A DNA stretch of 64,000 nt, from NCBI RefSeq assembly GCF_022664465.1, contig NZ_JAKREV010000001.1, forward strand, positions 124,001-188,000, written 5' to 3'. Below, piece after piece: positions 18,056 through 27,671 of the stretch (position 1 is its first letter; each line of letters starts with the position of its first letter). This stretch comes from Sphingomonas hankookensis (GTDB taxonomy: Bacteria; Pseudomonadota; Alphaproteobacteria; Sphingomonadales; Sphingomonadaceae). A program made the position numbers and the translations under genes. The notes beneath the pieces were generated by a model, which saw only the letters and a program-made list of their open reading frames with translations, was not told where the DNA came from and did not search any database.

Positions 18056-18835
18056 CTACTGCCGTGCCGCCTCCCGCAACCGCACCGGCGCGGCGATCGG
18101 GGTGGTTCCTACCTCCTCGCCCACGATCAGGATCGCCGGGTCGCTGGCGCTGATCGCTTCGACGAGGAACGCAAGCGACGACAACCGGCCACGGATGATG
18201 CGCTCGTCGTGCAGCGAGGCGTTGACCACGACGAGGACCGGCGTGTCGGGATGGCGCCCGGCGGCGAGCAACTGTTGCGTCACCGTCGCCGCCGCGGTGC
18301 GGCCCATATAGATGCCGAGCGTCGCATCCCGATCGGCCAGCACCCGCCAGTCGAGGTCGAGCGGTGCCCCGGCCTGTGCGTGCGCCGTCACCAGCGTCAG
18401 CCGCCGTGCGACGCCGCGCAGCGTCAGGCTGGTGCCGGCCGCGGCGACGGCGGCGCTGGCGGCGGTGATGCCGGGACAGATGCGGACGGGCACGCCTGCG
18501 ACGTTGCAGGCGGCGACTTCCTCCGCAGTACGGCCGAACACCGCCGGGTCGCCGCCCTTCAGCCGGACGACGCGTTGGCCAATTTGCGCCGCCGCGACGA
18601 TCAGCGTGTCGATGGTCCCTTGATCGCGCGAATGGCGGCCCGATCGCTTGCCGACGCTGACCCGTTCGGTGGCGGCCGGGATCGGGTCAAGGATACCGGG
18701 TCCGACGAGCGCATCGTAGAACACGATATCGGCCGCTTCGATCAGGCGTAACGCCTTACGGGTCAGCAGGTCGGGATCGCCGGGGCCCGCGCCGACCAGC
18801 CACACGCTGCCGGCGGGGAAATCGTCATGCGGCAT
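18056..18835 (-). CDS. cobA: Uroporphyrinogen-III C-methyltransferase (siroheme synthesis)
   Basis: 259 residues, one intact SUMT domain. It methylates uroporphyrinogen III twice with S-adenosylmethionine to precorrin-2, the precursor of siroheme for nitrite and sulfite reductases. Motifs: VWLVGAGPGDPDLLTRKA, VFYDALVG, VGKRSGRHS, VVRLKGGDPAVFGR, GVPVRICPGITAASAA, GIYMG. The start overlaps the 3' end of nasA by 11 bases, so it was co-transcribed with the nitrate genes. It is one of only two genes of that locus without a visible lesion, perhaps because siroheme is also needed for sulfite reduction. It converges on tagH with 10 bases between stops. Confidence 0.93.
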   Translation of the reverse strand: MPHDDFPAGSVWLVGAGPGDPDLLTRKALRLIEAADIVFYDALVGPGILDPIPAATERVSVGKRSGRHSRDQGTIDTLIVAAAQIGQRVVRLKGGDPAVFGRTAEEVAACNVAGVPVRICPGITAASAAVAAAGTSLTLRGVARRLTLVTAHAQAGAPLDLDWRVLADRDATLGIYMGRTAAATVTQQLLAAGRHPDTPVLVVVNASLHDERIIRGRLSSLAFLVEAISASDPAILIVGEEVGTTPIAAPVRLREAARQ

Positions 18836-21440
18836 CGGTCTTCTCCGGAAGCAGGCGGGCGAGTGCCGGGCGGCACGACCCGCAATTGGTTCCGGCGCCG
18901 ATCGCCGCGCCGATCGCCGCGCCGATCGCCGCGCCGATCGCCGCGCCGATGGCAGCGACGTCGCTCAGGCGCTGGTCGTGGATCGCCGCGACGACAGTAC
19001 GCAGCCCGATGTCGAAGCACGCGCAGACGACCGGTCCGCGATCGACCTGTACCCCCGGCGTACGCCCGGCCAGCACGGTCGGCACGGCGCGGGGTTCGCT
19101 CAATTGCGCGATAAGCCAGTCGCGTGTCGGCAGCTCGCCGGTTTCGGTAAGGAACAGTGCCGCGATCAACCGTCCGTCGGCGAGAACCGCCACGCGCCGG
19201 GTGCCGCGGGCGCGGTCGATCGCCTCGATCCGCTCGCCCGCGGGCAGGCAGGTTTCGAGCCGCACGGGGTCGCCGTCGCCGGCCAGTTCCCACAAGCTGC
19301 CCGACGGGACGGCAACGCGGGTTGCCCACAGGCAGTCGGGGCGGCGTTCCGGCTCGCCCGCGACGATCAGGAACCCGCGCCAGCGCGTCGCGACCGCGGC
19401 GATGCTGGCGGGGGTAGCCTTGAACCCCGGCTGGCCAGAGATCGGATCGGCCAGCGGACGTGGGAGCATGCCGGTGCGCCCGCCGCTCGACGTGCGGTCG
19501 GTCCAGTGGATCGGGGTGAAGAGTTCGCCCGTGCGTTGCGTATCGGTGACGCGGGCGCGGTACAGGCTCTCCCCCTGCGGCGTCGCGACGCGGGCCAGAC
19601 CGCCATCGACGATCCCCAGTCGCGCGGCATCGGCGGGATGAACCTCGACCAACGGTTCCTCGCGATGCCGTGCCAGCTTCGGTGACAGGCCGGTGCGGGT
19701 CATGCTGCGCCACTGGTCGCGGTAGCGGCCGGTGTTGAGCGTCAGCGGCCACAGCTTCGGCGGCGCGGCGATCGGATTCTGGACCACGGGGACCAGCCGG
19801 GCACGACCGTCCGGCGTCGGGAAATGGCCATCGGCGAAGGGCGTACCGCCCCAGCGGAACGGCGCCATCGCGTCATAGTCGGCGTTGCCGGCCGCGCCGT
19901 GCCCGGCGAGCGAGAACAGCCGGGCACCCTCGTTCTGGTAGGTCGACAGCCGGACGTGCTCGCGCCAGATATCGGCGGGCCGATCATAGCTGAACGCGGT
20001 CTTCCACCCCATGCGCCGGGCGACCTCCGTGACGATCCACCAGTCCGGCTTCGCCTCGCCGGGTAGCGGCAGTACCGCGCGCTGGCGGCTGACCGTGCGA
20101 TCCGAATTGGTAACCGTTCCATCCTTCTCGCCCCACGCGGCGGCGGGCAGGCGGACATGGGCATGGGTGGAGGTATCGGTGTCGGCGATCACGTCGCTGA
20201 CCACCACGAACGGGCACCCCGCCAGCGCCTCGCGCACGCGGCCGGCATCGGGCATCGACACGGCGGGGTTGGTCGCCATGACCCACAGCGCCTTGATCCG
20301 CCCCTCGCCCACCGCGCGGAACAGGTCGACCGCCTTCAACCCCGGCTTGGGCGCGATCGTCGGCGACGCCCAGAAACGCTGGACGCGCGCGCGGTTGTCC
20401 TCGGCAAAGTCCATATGCGCCGCCAGTGTCGAGGCGAGTCCACCGACCTCGCGCCCGCCCATCGCATTGGGCTGTCCGGTGATCGAGAAGGGTTGCGCGC
20501 CCGGCTTGCCGATCCGGCCCGTGGCGAGGTGGACGTTGAGGATCGCATTGACTTGATCGGTGCCGGTCAGCGACTGGTTCACCCCCTGGCTGAACATTGT
20601 GACGGTGCGCGGGATCGCGGCGAACAGTTCGTAGAAGCGCTTGAGGTCGGCCACCGGCACGTCGCAGTTGCGCGCGACCGACCACAGGTCGTTCCCCTCG
20701 CCTTCCCAAAAGCCTTCGGGCACCGCGACATGATCGGCGAGGAACTTGGCGTCCAGCACGCCCGCTTCGCGGCACCATGCCAGCAGCCCGTTCATCAGCG
20801 CCACGTCGCTGCCCGGCCGGATCGCGAGGTGCAGGTCGGCCTCTTGCGCCGTCTCGGTCCGGCGCGGGTCAATCACCACTAGCCTGGCGCCCGCGTCGCA
20901 ACGGGCACGGATGCGCTGATAGACGATCGGGTGACACCATGCGGTGTTGCTGCCGACCAGCACGATCAGGTCGGCAGCGTCGAGATCGTCATAGCTGGCC
21001 GGCACGATATCCTCGCCGAACGCGCGGGTGTGGCCGGCGACCGCGCTCGACATGCACAGCCGCGAATTGGTGTCGATATTGGCCGACCCGATGAAACCCT
21101 TCATCAGCTTGTTGGCGACGTAATAGTCCTCGGTCAGCAGCTGGCCGGAGACGTAGAAGGCGACGCTGTTCGGACCATGCCGGGCGATCGTGTCGCGGAA
21201 GCGCTTGGTGACGAGATCGAGCGCCTTGGCCCACGATACGCGACGCTTGCCGATCATGGGCGTGAGCAGGCGACCTCCGAGGCCGACGGTTTCGCCCAGA
21301 TGGGTGCCCTTGGAACACAGCTTGCCGCGATTGGCGGGGTGGTCGGGGTCGCCCTCGATCCGGACGCTGCGCGCGCCGGTCGGGGTGACGCGGATACCTC
21401 AGCCCACGCCGCAATAGGCGCAGGTGGTCCGAATAGCCAT
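18825..21440 (-). pseudogene. nasA: Assimilatory nitrate reductase catalytic subunit, in-frame UGA at an Fe-S cysteine
   Basis: The full frame is 871 codons plus stop from ATG at 21440 (MAIRTTCAYCGVG). It encodes a molybdopterin NasA: N-terminal [4Fe-4S] motif, large Mo-bisMGD domains (MFSQGVNQSLTGTDQVNAIL and NGREVGGL-like GGREVGGLAS visible) and a C-terminal BFD-like [2Fe-2S] domain (VVCACFDIG ... GTNCGSCRP). Codon 14, the third Cys of the expected C-x2-C-x3-C, is TGA (21401-21399) instead of TGC, one base change. All other codons are open. Restart inside the gene at 21257 would lack the Fe-S cluster, so the product should be dead unless UGA is read through. A 12-base repeat expands the BFD linker (see 18895-18954). 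Confidence 0.85.
18895..18954 (-). repeat. 12-base tandem repeat inside nasA (IGAA x4-5)
   Basis: Four perfect copies of GCGCCGATCGCC and one imperfect copy stand head to tail. In the nasA frame they encode IGAA repeated, between the two cysteine pairs of the C-terminal BFD-like [2Fe-2S] domain. The frame is kept because the unit is 12 bases. Homologous domains usually have a single short alpha-helical stretch here, so this looks like slippage expansion. Confidence 0.9.
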
Positions 21441-21443
21441 TTA

Positions 21444-21551
21444 GCCCTCTCCCTGCAGGGGAGAGGGTTCGGAGAGGGGTGTCGCCGCGAGCGCGAGGCT
21501 CGGTGAGACACCTGCCCCTCTCCCAAACCCTCTCCCCCTTGGGGAGAGGGC
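21444..21551. repeat. Long inverted repeat between nirD and nasA
   Basis: Two arms of about 40 bases (21444-21483 and 21507-21551) are imperfect reverse complements, and each arm is itself a palindrome of the form CCCTCTCC...GGAGAGGG. This is the layout of a REP/MITE-like intergenic palindromic element. It fills almost the whole gap between nirD and nasA, and its left end supplies the GGGAGAGGG ribosome-binding site of nasA, so the folded RNA would hide that site. Confidence 0.8.
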
Positions 21552-21565
21552 TCTTTCGGCCCCCC

Positions 21566-21904
21566 TCACGCCGCCGCTTGCAAGGTCGAGGCGCGACAGA
21601 TCAGCACCCGCCCCCCGTTAACCTTCACCGGCACGGTCGGCGTACACCCGCGATCCTCGCCCAGCGCCTCGCCGGTGGTCAGCGAAAGCCGCCAGTTATG
21701 CAGCGGGCACGCGACCGCACCGCCATGGACGATCCCGTGCGACAGCTTGCCATGCTTGTGCGGACAACGGTCGCGCAGCGCGAACACCTTGCCCTCGCCG
21801 GTGCGGAACACCGCGATATCGTCACCGCCGTCCACTTGCACCGTGCGGCTGCCGCGCAGCGGGATTTCCTCGACCCAGCCGATGTCGAGCCATTCGCCGA
21901 TCAT
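21566..21904 (-). CDS. nirD: Nitrite reductase small subunit NirD (Rieske type)
   Basis: 112 residues, intact. It is the small, Rieske-fold subunit of cytoplasmic NADH-dependent nitrite reductase, which reduces nitrite to ammonium with NirB. The cluster ligands are visible: RCPHKHGKLS and VACPLHNWRLSLTTGE give the C-x-H ... C-x2-H pattern. ATG at 21904 overlaps the nirB stop (ATGA), so translation depends on the end of nirB. With nirB frameshifted upstream, this protein has no working partner in the locus. Confidence 0.93.
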   Translation of the reverse strand: MIGEWLDIGWVEEIPLRGSRTVQVDGGDDIAVFRTGEGKVFALRDRCPHKHGKLSHGIVHGGAVACPLHNWRLSLTTGEALGEDRGCTPTVPVKVNGGRVLICRASTLQAAA

Positions 21905-24398
21905 GCCATTTCTCCAACCGGCTGGAAGCGCGCCATCGGCGCATGGATTTCGCGCTCCGCCCCGGCGACCCGCGCCGCCCAGGGGTCGTCCTGCGAGAAT
22001 TGCTGCGAATGGGCGAAGCGCTGCGCCAGTCCGGCCCGCGCGTCGGCATCGGGCAGCAGCCGCGACTGGACGTACGCCAGCCCGATCCGTTCGGTCCACG
22101 GCGCGGTCCGCTCCAGATAGCGGGCCTCTTCGCGGTACAGCTGGATGAAGGCGGCACACATCTCCATCGCCTCCGCCTCGGTCGCGACCTTGCACAGCAG
22201 GTCGGTGGCGCAGACCTTGATCCCGCCATTGCCGCCGACATGGCACTCGTAGCCGCTGTCGACGCAGACGATGCCGAAGTCCTTGATCGTCGCTTCCGCA
22301 CAATTACGGGGACAGCCGCTGACCGCGATCTTGAACTTGTGTGGCATCCACGACCCCCAGGTGGCGCGTTCGATCCTGACGCCCAACCCGGTCGAATCCT
22401 GCGTGCCGAAGCGGCACCATTCGGACCCGACACAGGTCTTCACCGTCCGCAGCGACTTGCCGTACGCGTGCCCGCTGACCATGCCGGCGGCGTTCAGATC
22501 GGCCCATACCGCGGGCAAATCCTCCTTCTTGATCCCGAAGATGTCGAGCCGCTGCCCGCTGGTCACCTTCACCATCGGCGCGTCGAACTTCTCGACCACG
22601 TCGGCGATCGCGCGCAGCTCCTTCGGGGACGTCAGCCCGCCCCACATGCGAGGCACGACCGAATAGGTACCGTCCTTCTGGATGTTGGCGTGCATCCGTT
22701 CGTTGACGAAGCGGCTCTGCTGGTCGTCCTTGTAGTCGCCGGGCAGCGCGCAGAGCAGATAATAGTTGTGCGCCGGGCGGCACGACGAACAGCCGTCGGG
22801 GGTCGACCAGTGCAGCTTCTGCATCACCTCGGGGATCGAGCGCATGGCCTGCGCCACGATCTCGCGCCGGACGTCATCATGGCCAAAGCTGGTGCATTTG
22901 CACATCGTCTTCGGCCCCGCCTCGACCTCACCGCCCAGCCGCAGCGCGAGCAGGGTTTCGACGATGCCGGTACACGACCCGCAGCTGGCCGATGCCTTGC
23001 ACCCCGAACGCACCGCGTCGAGGCTGTGCGCGCCGCCGTCGATGCACGCCAGTACCTTGCCCTTGGACACGCCGTTGCAGCCGCAGATTTCCGCATCGTC
23101 GGAAACCACCGCAACGGCCGCGTTAGGGTCCGCCTGCCCCCCTCCCGAGGCGAAGGCTTGCCCGAAGATCAGTGCGTCGCGGATGTCGGCGACGCTCTCA
23201 CCCTTTCGCAGCAGGTCGAAATACCAGCTGCCGTCGGCGGTATCGCCGTAGAGGACCGCGCCGACGATCCGGTCGTCCTTGACCACGACGCGCTTGTAGA
23301 TGCCGCGTGACGCGTCGCGCAGGACGATATCCTCCGCCCCGTCGCCGCCCGAGAAATCGCCCGCCGAGAACACGTCGAGTCCGGCGACCTTCAGCTTGGT
23401 CGACGTGGCCGCCGGCTTGTACCCGCTCGGCGCCTCGACCAACCCGTCGGCCAGCGCGCGGCACATGTCCCATAGCGGCGCGACGAGGCCGTAAACCTGT
23501 CCGTCATGTTCGACGCACTCGCCGACCGCCAGCACCTTCGGATCGGAGGTGACCATATGGTCGTCGACCCTGATCCCGCGACCGACCTCCAGCCCGGCTT
23601 CCCGCGCGAGCGCGACCGAGGGACGGATGCCGACCGCCATCACCACCAGATCGGCGGGAATGTCGGTACCGTCCTTCAGCCGCACCGCCTGTACGCGGCC
23701 GTCGCCGACGATTTCGGCGGCATCGGCGCCGCACAGGATCGTCTGGCCGCGGGTCTCGAGCGCGGTCTTGAGCAGCCAGCCGGCCGCCTCGTCCAGCTGC
23801 CGCTCCATCAGCGTCGGCATGATGTGCAGGACGGTGACCTGCATGCCGCGCAGCGACAGGCCGTGCGCCGCCTCCAGCCCCAGCAGCCCGCCGCCGATTA
23901 CTACCGCGCTGCCGCCCCCTTCGACCGACCGGCTTCGGCGGCGGCGAGCATATGTTCGACATCCTGCATGTCGCGGAAACTGATGACGCCGGGCAGGTCC
24001 TTGCCGGGCACCGGGATGATGAACGGATCGGAGCCGGTCGCGATCAACAGCCGGTCATAGTCGAGCGTCAGGCCGCTGCGGCTGGTCACCGTCTGCGCGG
24101 TACGATCGATCGCGATCACCGGGTCGCCGCTCAGCAGCGCGATATCGTTGTCGGCGTACCAATCGAGCCCGTTGATGACGATATCGTCGAACGTCTTCTC
24201 GCCCGCCAGCACCGGCGACAGCATGATGCGGTTATAGTTCACCAGCGGCTCGGCGCCGAAGATCGTGACGCGGTAGCGGGCCGGATCGCGCGCCAGCAGT
24301 TTCTCGACCGCGCGGCACCCGGCCATGCCGTTGCCGATGACGATCAGGTGTTCGCGGGTATCGCCGTGCGGCGTTGGGATGGGTTCTTGTTTCATCAT
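21901..24398 (-). pseudogene. nirB: Nitrite reductase large subunit NirB, one-base frameshift
   Basis: The sequence encodes about 832 residues once one base is restored. The first 165 codons (IVIGNGMAGCRAVEKLL, YDRLLIATGSDPFIIP) give the FAD domain and then run to a stop. The second frame resumes with SAVVIGGGLLGLEAA (NAD-binding), the BFD-like cysteines CGCNG and CGSC, and the siroheme/[4Fe-4S] nitrite reductase domain with VGSEWCRFGTQDS and SGCPRNCAEA. The break is at the C run 23915-23919 (G5 in the coding strand); one more G joins the frames exactly. Two ATGs at 24398 and 24395 follow AAGGA. Without the fix the cell makes only the FAD fragment. Confidence 0.88.
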
Positions 24399-24416
24399 CT
24401 TGGTCCTTCGCCCAGA

Positions 24417-25653
24417 TCAGATCCGCACGCCGTCGGCGGTGCCCCAGCTGCGCCGCCACCCGCTCTTCACCAGCATCAGCCCGGCAAAGGCGACCAGCGC
24501 GAAGGCGGCGAGACAAGGAAGCCGGGGGCGAAGCTGCCGGTCCATTGCTTGGCGAGGCCGAGCGAGGAGGCGAGGTAGAAGCCCCCCACCCCGCCGGCCA
24601 TGCCGACCAGCCCGGTCATCACTCCGATCTCGGTGACGAAGCGCTGTGGCACCAGCTGAAACACCGCGCCGTTACCGACGCCAGCGCCAGCATCGCGGCG
24701 ACGAACAGCGCCAGTGCGATCTCCATCGTGCCGGCACTCGCCACCCCGGCCAGCGCGGCGGCGGCGACAAGGAACACGACCGTCAGCGCCTTGACCCCGC
24801 CGACCTTGTCCGCCAGCGCGCCGCCCATCGGCCGCACCAGCGATCCGGCGAACACGCAGGCGGCGGTGGCATAGCCGGCATGGATAGTCGACAGCCCGAA
24901 GCGGTCGGTGAAATAGATCGGCAGGCTGGCGGCAAGGCCGACGAAGCCGCCGAACGTCACGGCGTAGAAGCCCATCAGCCACCATGCATCGCCCTGCTTC
25001 AGCGGACTGAGATATTCAGCCAGCCGCTTGGGCGCGGGCGCGTTCGGCGCGTCCTTCGCCAGCACCATATGGACGAGGAACACGAGGGTCAGCGGGATGC
25101 ACGCCAGCCCCAGCACGGCGTTCCAGCCGAACAGCTTGGCGAGCGCGGGAGCGAACAGCGCGGCCAGCACGGTGCCCGAATTGCCCATGCCGGCAAGGCC
25201 CATCGCCTTGCCCTGATGCTCGGGCGGATACCAGCGGCTGGCGAGTGGCAGCGCGATCGCGAACGAAGCGCCGGCAAAGCCCAGCACGACGCCCAGCGCC
25301 AGCGTGCCGGCAAAGCTCGTCACGCCCAGCGCCCACGCCATCGCCAGCCCGACGATCACGATGATCTGGCTGATCGCGCCCGCGCGCTTCGGCCCGATCC
25401 GGTCGACCAGCAACCCGTTGACGACGCGCAGCACCGCCCCGGCCAGCGTCGGCACCGCGACCATCAGGCCCTTCTGCGCCGGGGTCAGCCCCAGCGTCGT
25501 CGCAATCTCCGGCGCCAGCGGCCCCAGCAACACCCACACCATGAAGGCGAGATCGAAATACAGGAACGCCGCGATCAGCGTCGGGCTATGCCCGCTGCTC
25601 CAGAAGCTGTCGGGTGCGGTATCCTTCGTCTCTTGCCAGAATGTCGTCGCCAT
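24417..25653 (-). pseudogene. narK: Nitrate/nitrite MFS transporter (NarK/NrtP family), two frameshifts
   Basis: The protein would be about 412 residues with 12 helices. The first frame runs from MATTFWQETKD to ...LALAS with NNP-family signatures (GLLVDRIGPKRAG, the nitrate-signature-like GFAGASFAIALPLASRWYPPEHQGKAMG and [10 protein letters not shown]). Near 24671-24681 one base is missing; the next frame gives [13 protein letters not shown] and [14 protein letters not shown], the second nitrate signature. Near 24508-24519 another base is missing; the third frame gives [23 protein letters not shown] and the stop. Adding two bases makes the length divisible by three. GGAGG lies 5 bases before the ATG. 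It is 18 bases upstream of nirB. Confidence 0.87.
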
Positions 25654-25678
25654 TCCTGCCTCCCTTGAGCCGGAAATG

Positions 25679-25724
25679 AAAAAAGCCGCCGGGACGGCGA
25701 CCCTGTCGGGTGCGTCCTGGCGGC
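25679..25724 (-). terminator. Intrinsic terminator in the narK leader (NasT attenuator)
   Basis: On the minus strand a GC-rich stem (GCCGCC...GGCGGC, extended by GGACG/CGTCC inside) is followed by six T. It ends 25 bases before the narK start, i.e. upstream of the operon it serves, which marks it as a leader attenuator rather than an end-of-gene terminator. In known nas/nasF leaders an ANTAR protein prevents such a stem from ending transcription. Confidence 0.8.
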
Positions 25725-25773
25725 TTCGTTGCCTGTTCGGAGTACCGGCGGTGCCGGCGTTCCGCGGTGCATG

Positions 25774-25791
25774 CTCCCCGGCGTTGGAGAG
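25774..25791 (-). promoter_or_regulatory. ANTAR-type RNA hairpin in the narK leader
   Basis: The transcript reads CUCUCC-AACGCC-GGGGAG: a 6-pair stem (one G-U) with a six-base loop having A at position 1 and G at position 4. That is the loop signature bound by ANTAR antiterminators. It lies about 50 bases upstream of the leader terminator. A second stem downstream (GCCGG/CCGGC around 25741-25760) is present but its loop is less typical. Confidence 0.65.
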
Positions 25792-25902
25792 GCTTTGCGC
25801 CGTTATGTCGTGGCCGACTCCGTTACCGGCCTGACGCAAAGCTGCCTGATTCGCGGGGATCGCACAAGCATTTTTCGCAACCGCAGCAAATTTGGCCTGC
25901 GA

Positions 25903-27002
25903 TCAGGGCATTGCAGCGAGATAGCCGGGAATGTCGTCGGGATCGAACGCCCGCCCGTCGAAGAAGCGGTCGTTGCCGAGCATCAGGCGGCCCTGTGTCG
26001 ATCCGGCGCCGATCGGCGCGCCCAGCGCGCCCTCCAGCTTCGACGATGCCCCCGGCAGCACCGCGCCCGACCCGGCCAACGCCGCGCGGTACAGGTCGGG
26101 GCGGAAGGTCGCGGCGGCGGTCGCCGCCTCGCCCGCATCATAGTCTCGCCCGCTCCAGCGGGTCATCTGGGCATAGAGCCACGCCGCCTGGCTGCGCCAC
26201 GGGAAGTTCGCCGCCTCGCGGTGCTGGAACATGAAGTCGGGATAATGGATCGGCGTACCGCCCGATACCAGCCGGATACGGTCGGTGATCGCGCGGAGGA
26301 TCGCGTCCTCCGACGCATCGAGATACCGCGACCGTGCGAGGATCGCGGCGCTGGCCTCTGCCGTATCGGGCCGGACGAAATGTTCGGCGGCGGCGTGGAG
26401 GGCGCGGATCAGCCGACGGGTGGCATCGCCGCGGGCGTCGGCGACGTCGGCGCGCATCGCCAGCACCTTTTCAACGCCGCGCCGCCAGATCTGCGCGGTG
26501 GCCAGCGCGATCCGCCCGACCCCGCGGTCGACCGCGATCGAGTTCCACGGTTCGCCGACGCAGATGCCGTCGACCTCCCCCGCTGCCAGCGCGTCGGCGG
26601 CGAAGGTCGGGCTGGTCACTACGATCTCGACGTCGTGGTCGGGGCGGATGCCGACCCCGGCCAGCCAGTAGCGCAGCATATAGTTGTGACTGGAATAGCG
26701 ATGGACGACGCCGAAGCGCAGCCTTTTGCCGAACGCGCGTCCCGCTGCCGCGAATTCCCGCAACGCCGCGCCGTCGCCGGCCGGTCGCGGCCCAGCGCCG
26801 TGGCGATGGCGAGCGGTGCGACCATATGCCCCATGTCAGTATGGCCATAGAGCAGCCGGTCGCGCACCGTGGCCCAAGTGACGTCACGCACCAGATCGAG
26901 CGAGAGCCCCTCGGCTTCGGCGAAGCCCAGTTCGTGCGCGAGGATCGGCAGCGCCGCATCAACCAGCGGCAGGAACCCGATGCGCAGGCGTTCGGTGGTC
27001 AT
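25903..27002 (-). pseudogene. nasS: Nitrate sensor NasS (NrtA-like), one-base frameshift
   Basis: About 366 residues when one base is restored near 26775-26785. The first frame gives MTTERLRIGFLPLVDAALP, GHTDMGHMVAPLAIATALG; the second gives LREFAAAGRAFG, RYSSHNYMLRYWLAG and GICVGEPWNSIAVDRGVG, all typical of the nitrate-binding NrtA/NasS family. There is no signal peptide, as expected for the cytoplasmic sensor NasS, which holds NasT inactive until nitrate or nitrite binds. The ATG at 27002 overlaps the nasT stop (ATGA). As it stands only an N-terminal fragment would be made. Confidence 0.87.
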
Positions 27003-27580
27003 GCCAGATCCCCCATCACCAAGTTGCTGGTGACGATCGCGGTCGCGAGCTCGGCGATCCGCTGGTTCGATTGCATCGCGTGACGGCGCAGCAACGCATA
27101 GGCCGCCGGTTCATCGATCCCCCGCCGCCGCATCAGGACCGGCTTCGCCTTGTCGATCGTCTGGCGATCGCTGAGCGCGGTGCGCACCTAGGCCAGTTCG
27201 GCCTGCAATCGCGAAAACGCCTGGAACCGGCGGATCGCGACGTCAAGTACCGGCTTGATCCGCTGTTTCGCGAGACCGTCGACGACATAGGCCGACACGC
27301 CGGCACCGACCGCCGCCAGCGCGCTTTCCGCGTCGGACTGATCGACGAACATCGCGATCGGCCGGTCGAGCGCGCGCGACATGGCGAAGAAATCCTCCAG
27401 CAGGTCGCGGCTGGGATTTTCGAGGTTGATCAGCACGACTTCGGGCGCACACGCCTCGATCTGGCGCGCGAGCGGTCCGGCGGGGTCGATCACGACCTGA
27501 TCGGTCAGGCCCGCCTCGCGCAAGCCTTCGGCAATGATCGCGGCGCGCGTGGTGCTGGTGTCGATGATCGCGATCCTCAC
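26999..27580 (-). pseudogene. nasT: ANTAR antiterminator NasT, premature stop
   Basis: 193 codons plus stop from GTG at 27580 (VRIAIIDTSTTRAA). The receiver-like domain (EVVLINLENPSRD, AMFVDQSD) is intact, but an in-frame TAG at 27190-27188 replaces a codon in the coiled-coil just before the ANTAR domain (RQTIDKAKPVLM, EPAAYALLRRHAM), which remains open to the normal end. The truncated protein would lack its RNA-binding domain. NasT binds the two-hairpin leader RNA to allow read-through into narK-nirBD-nasA. It is the first gene of the locus and overlaps nasS by 4 bases. Confidence 0.87.
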
Positions 27581-27671
27581 GATCCCGTCGCCTACAAACG
27601 ATCGCGCGCGACAGCCAGCCCCCTGTCCCCTATAGGCAGCCGTTTCCTCCCCTCTGGCCAAGACCCGACCC

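Noticed and set aside
21390..21440. Selenocysteine insertion in NasA
   Set aside because: The UGA is at an Fe-S ligand, not the known Mo-ligand Sec site, no clear SECIS stem follows, and neighbouring genes are broken too. Kept only as a question in the findings.
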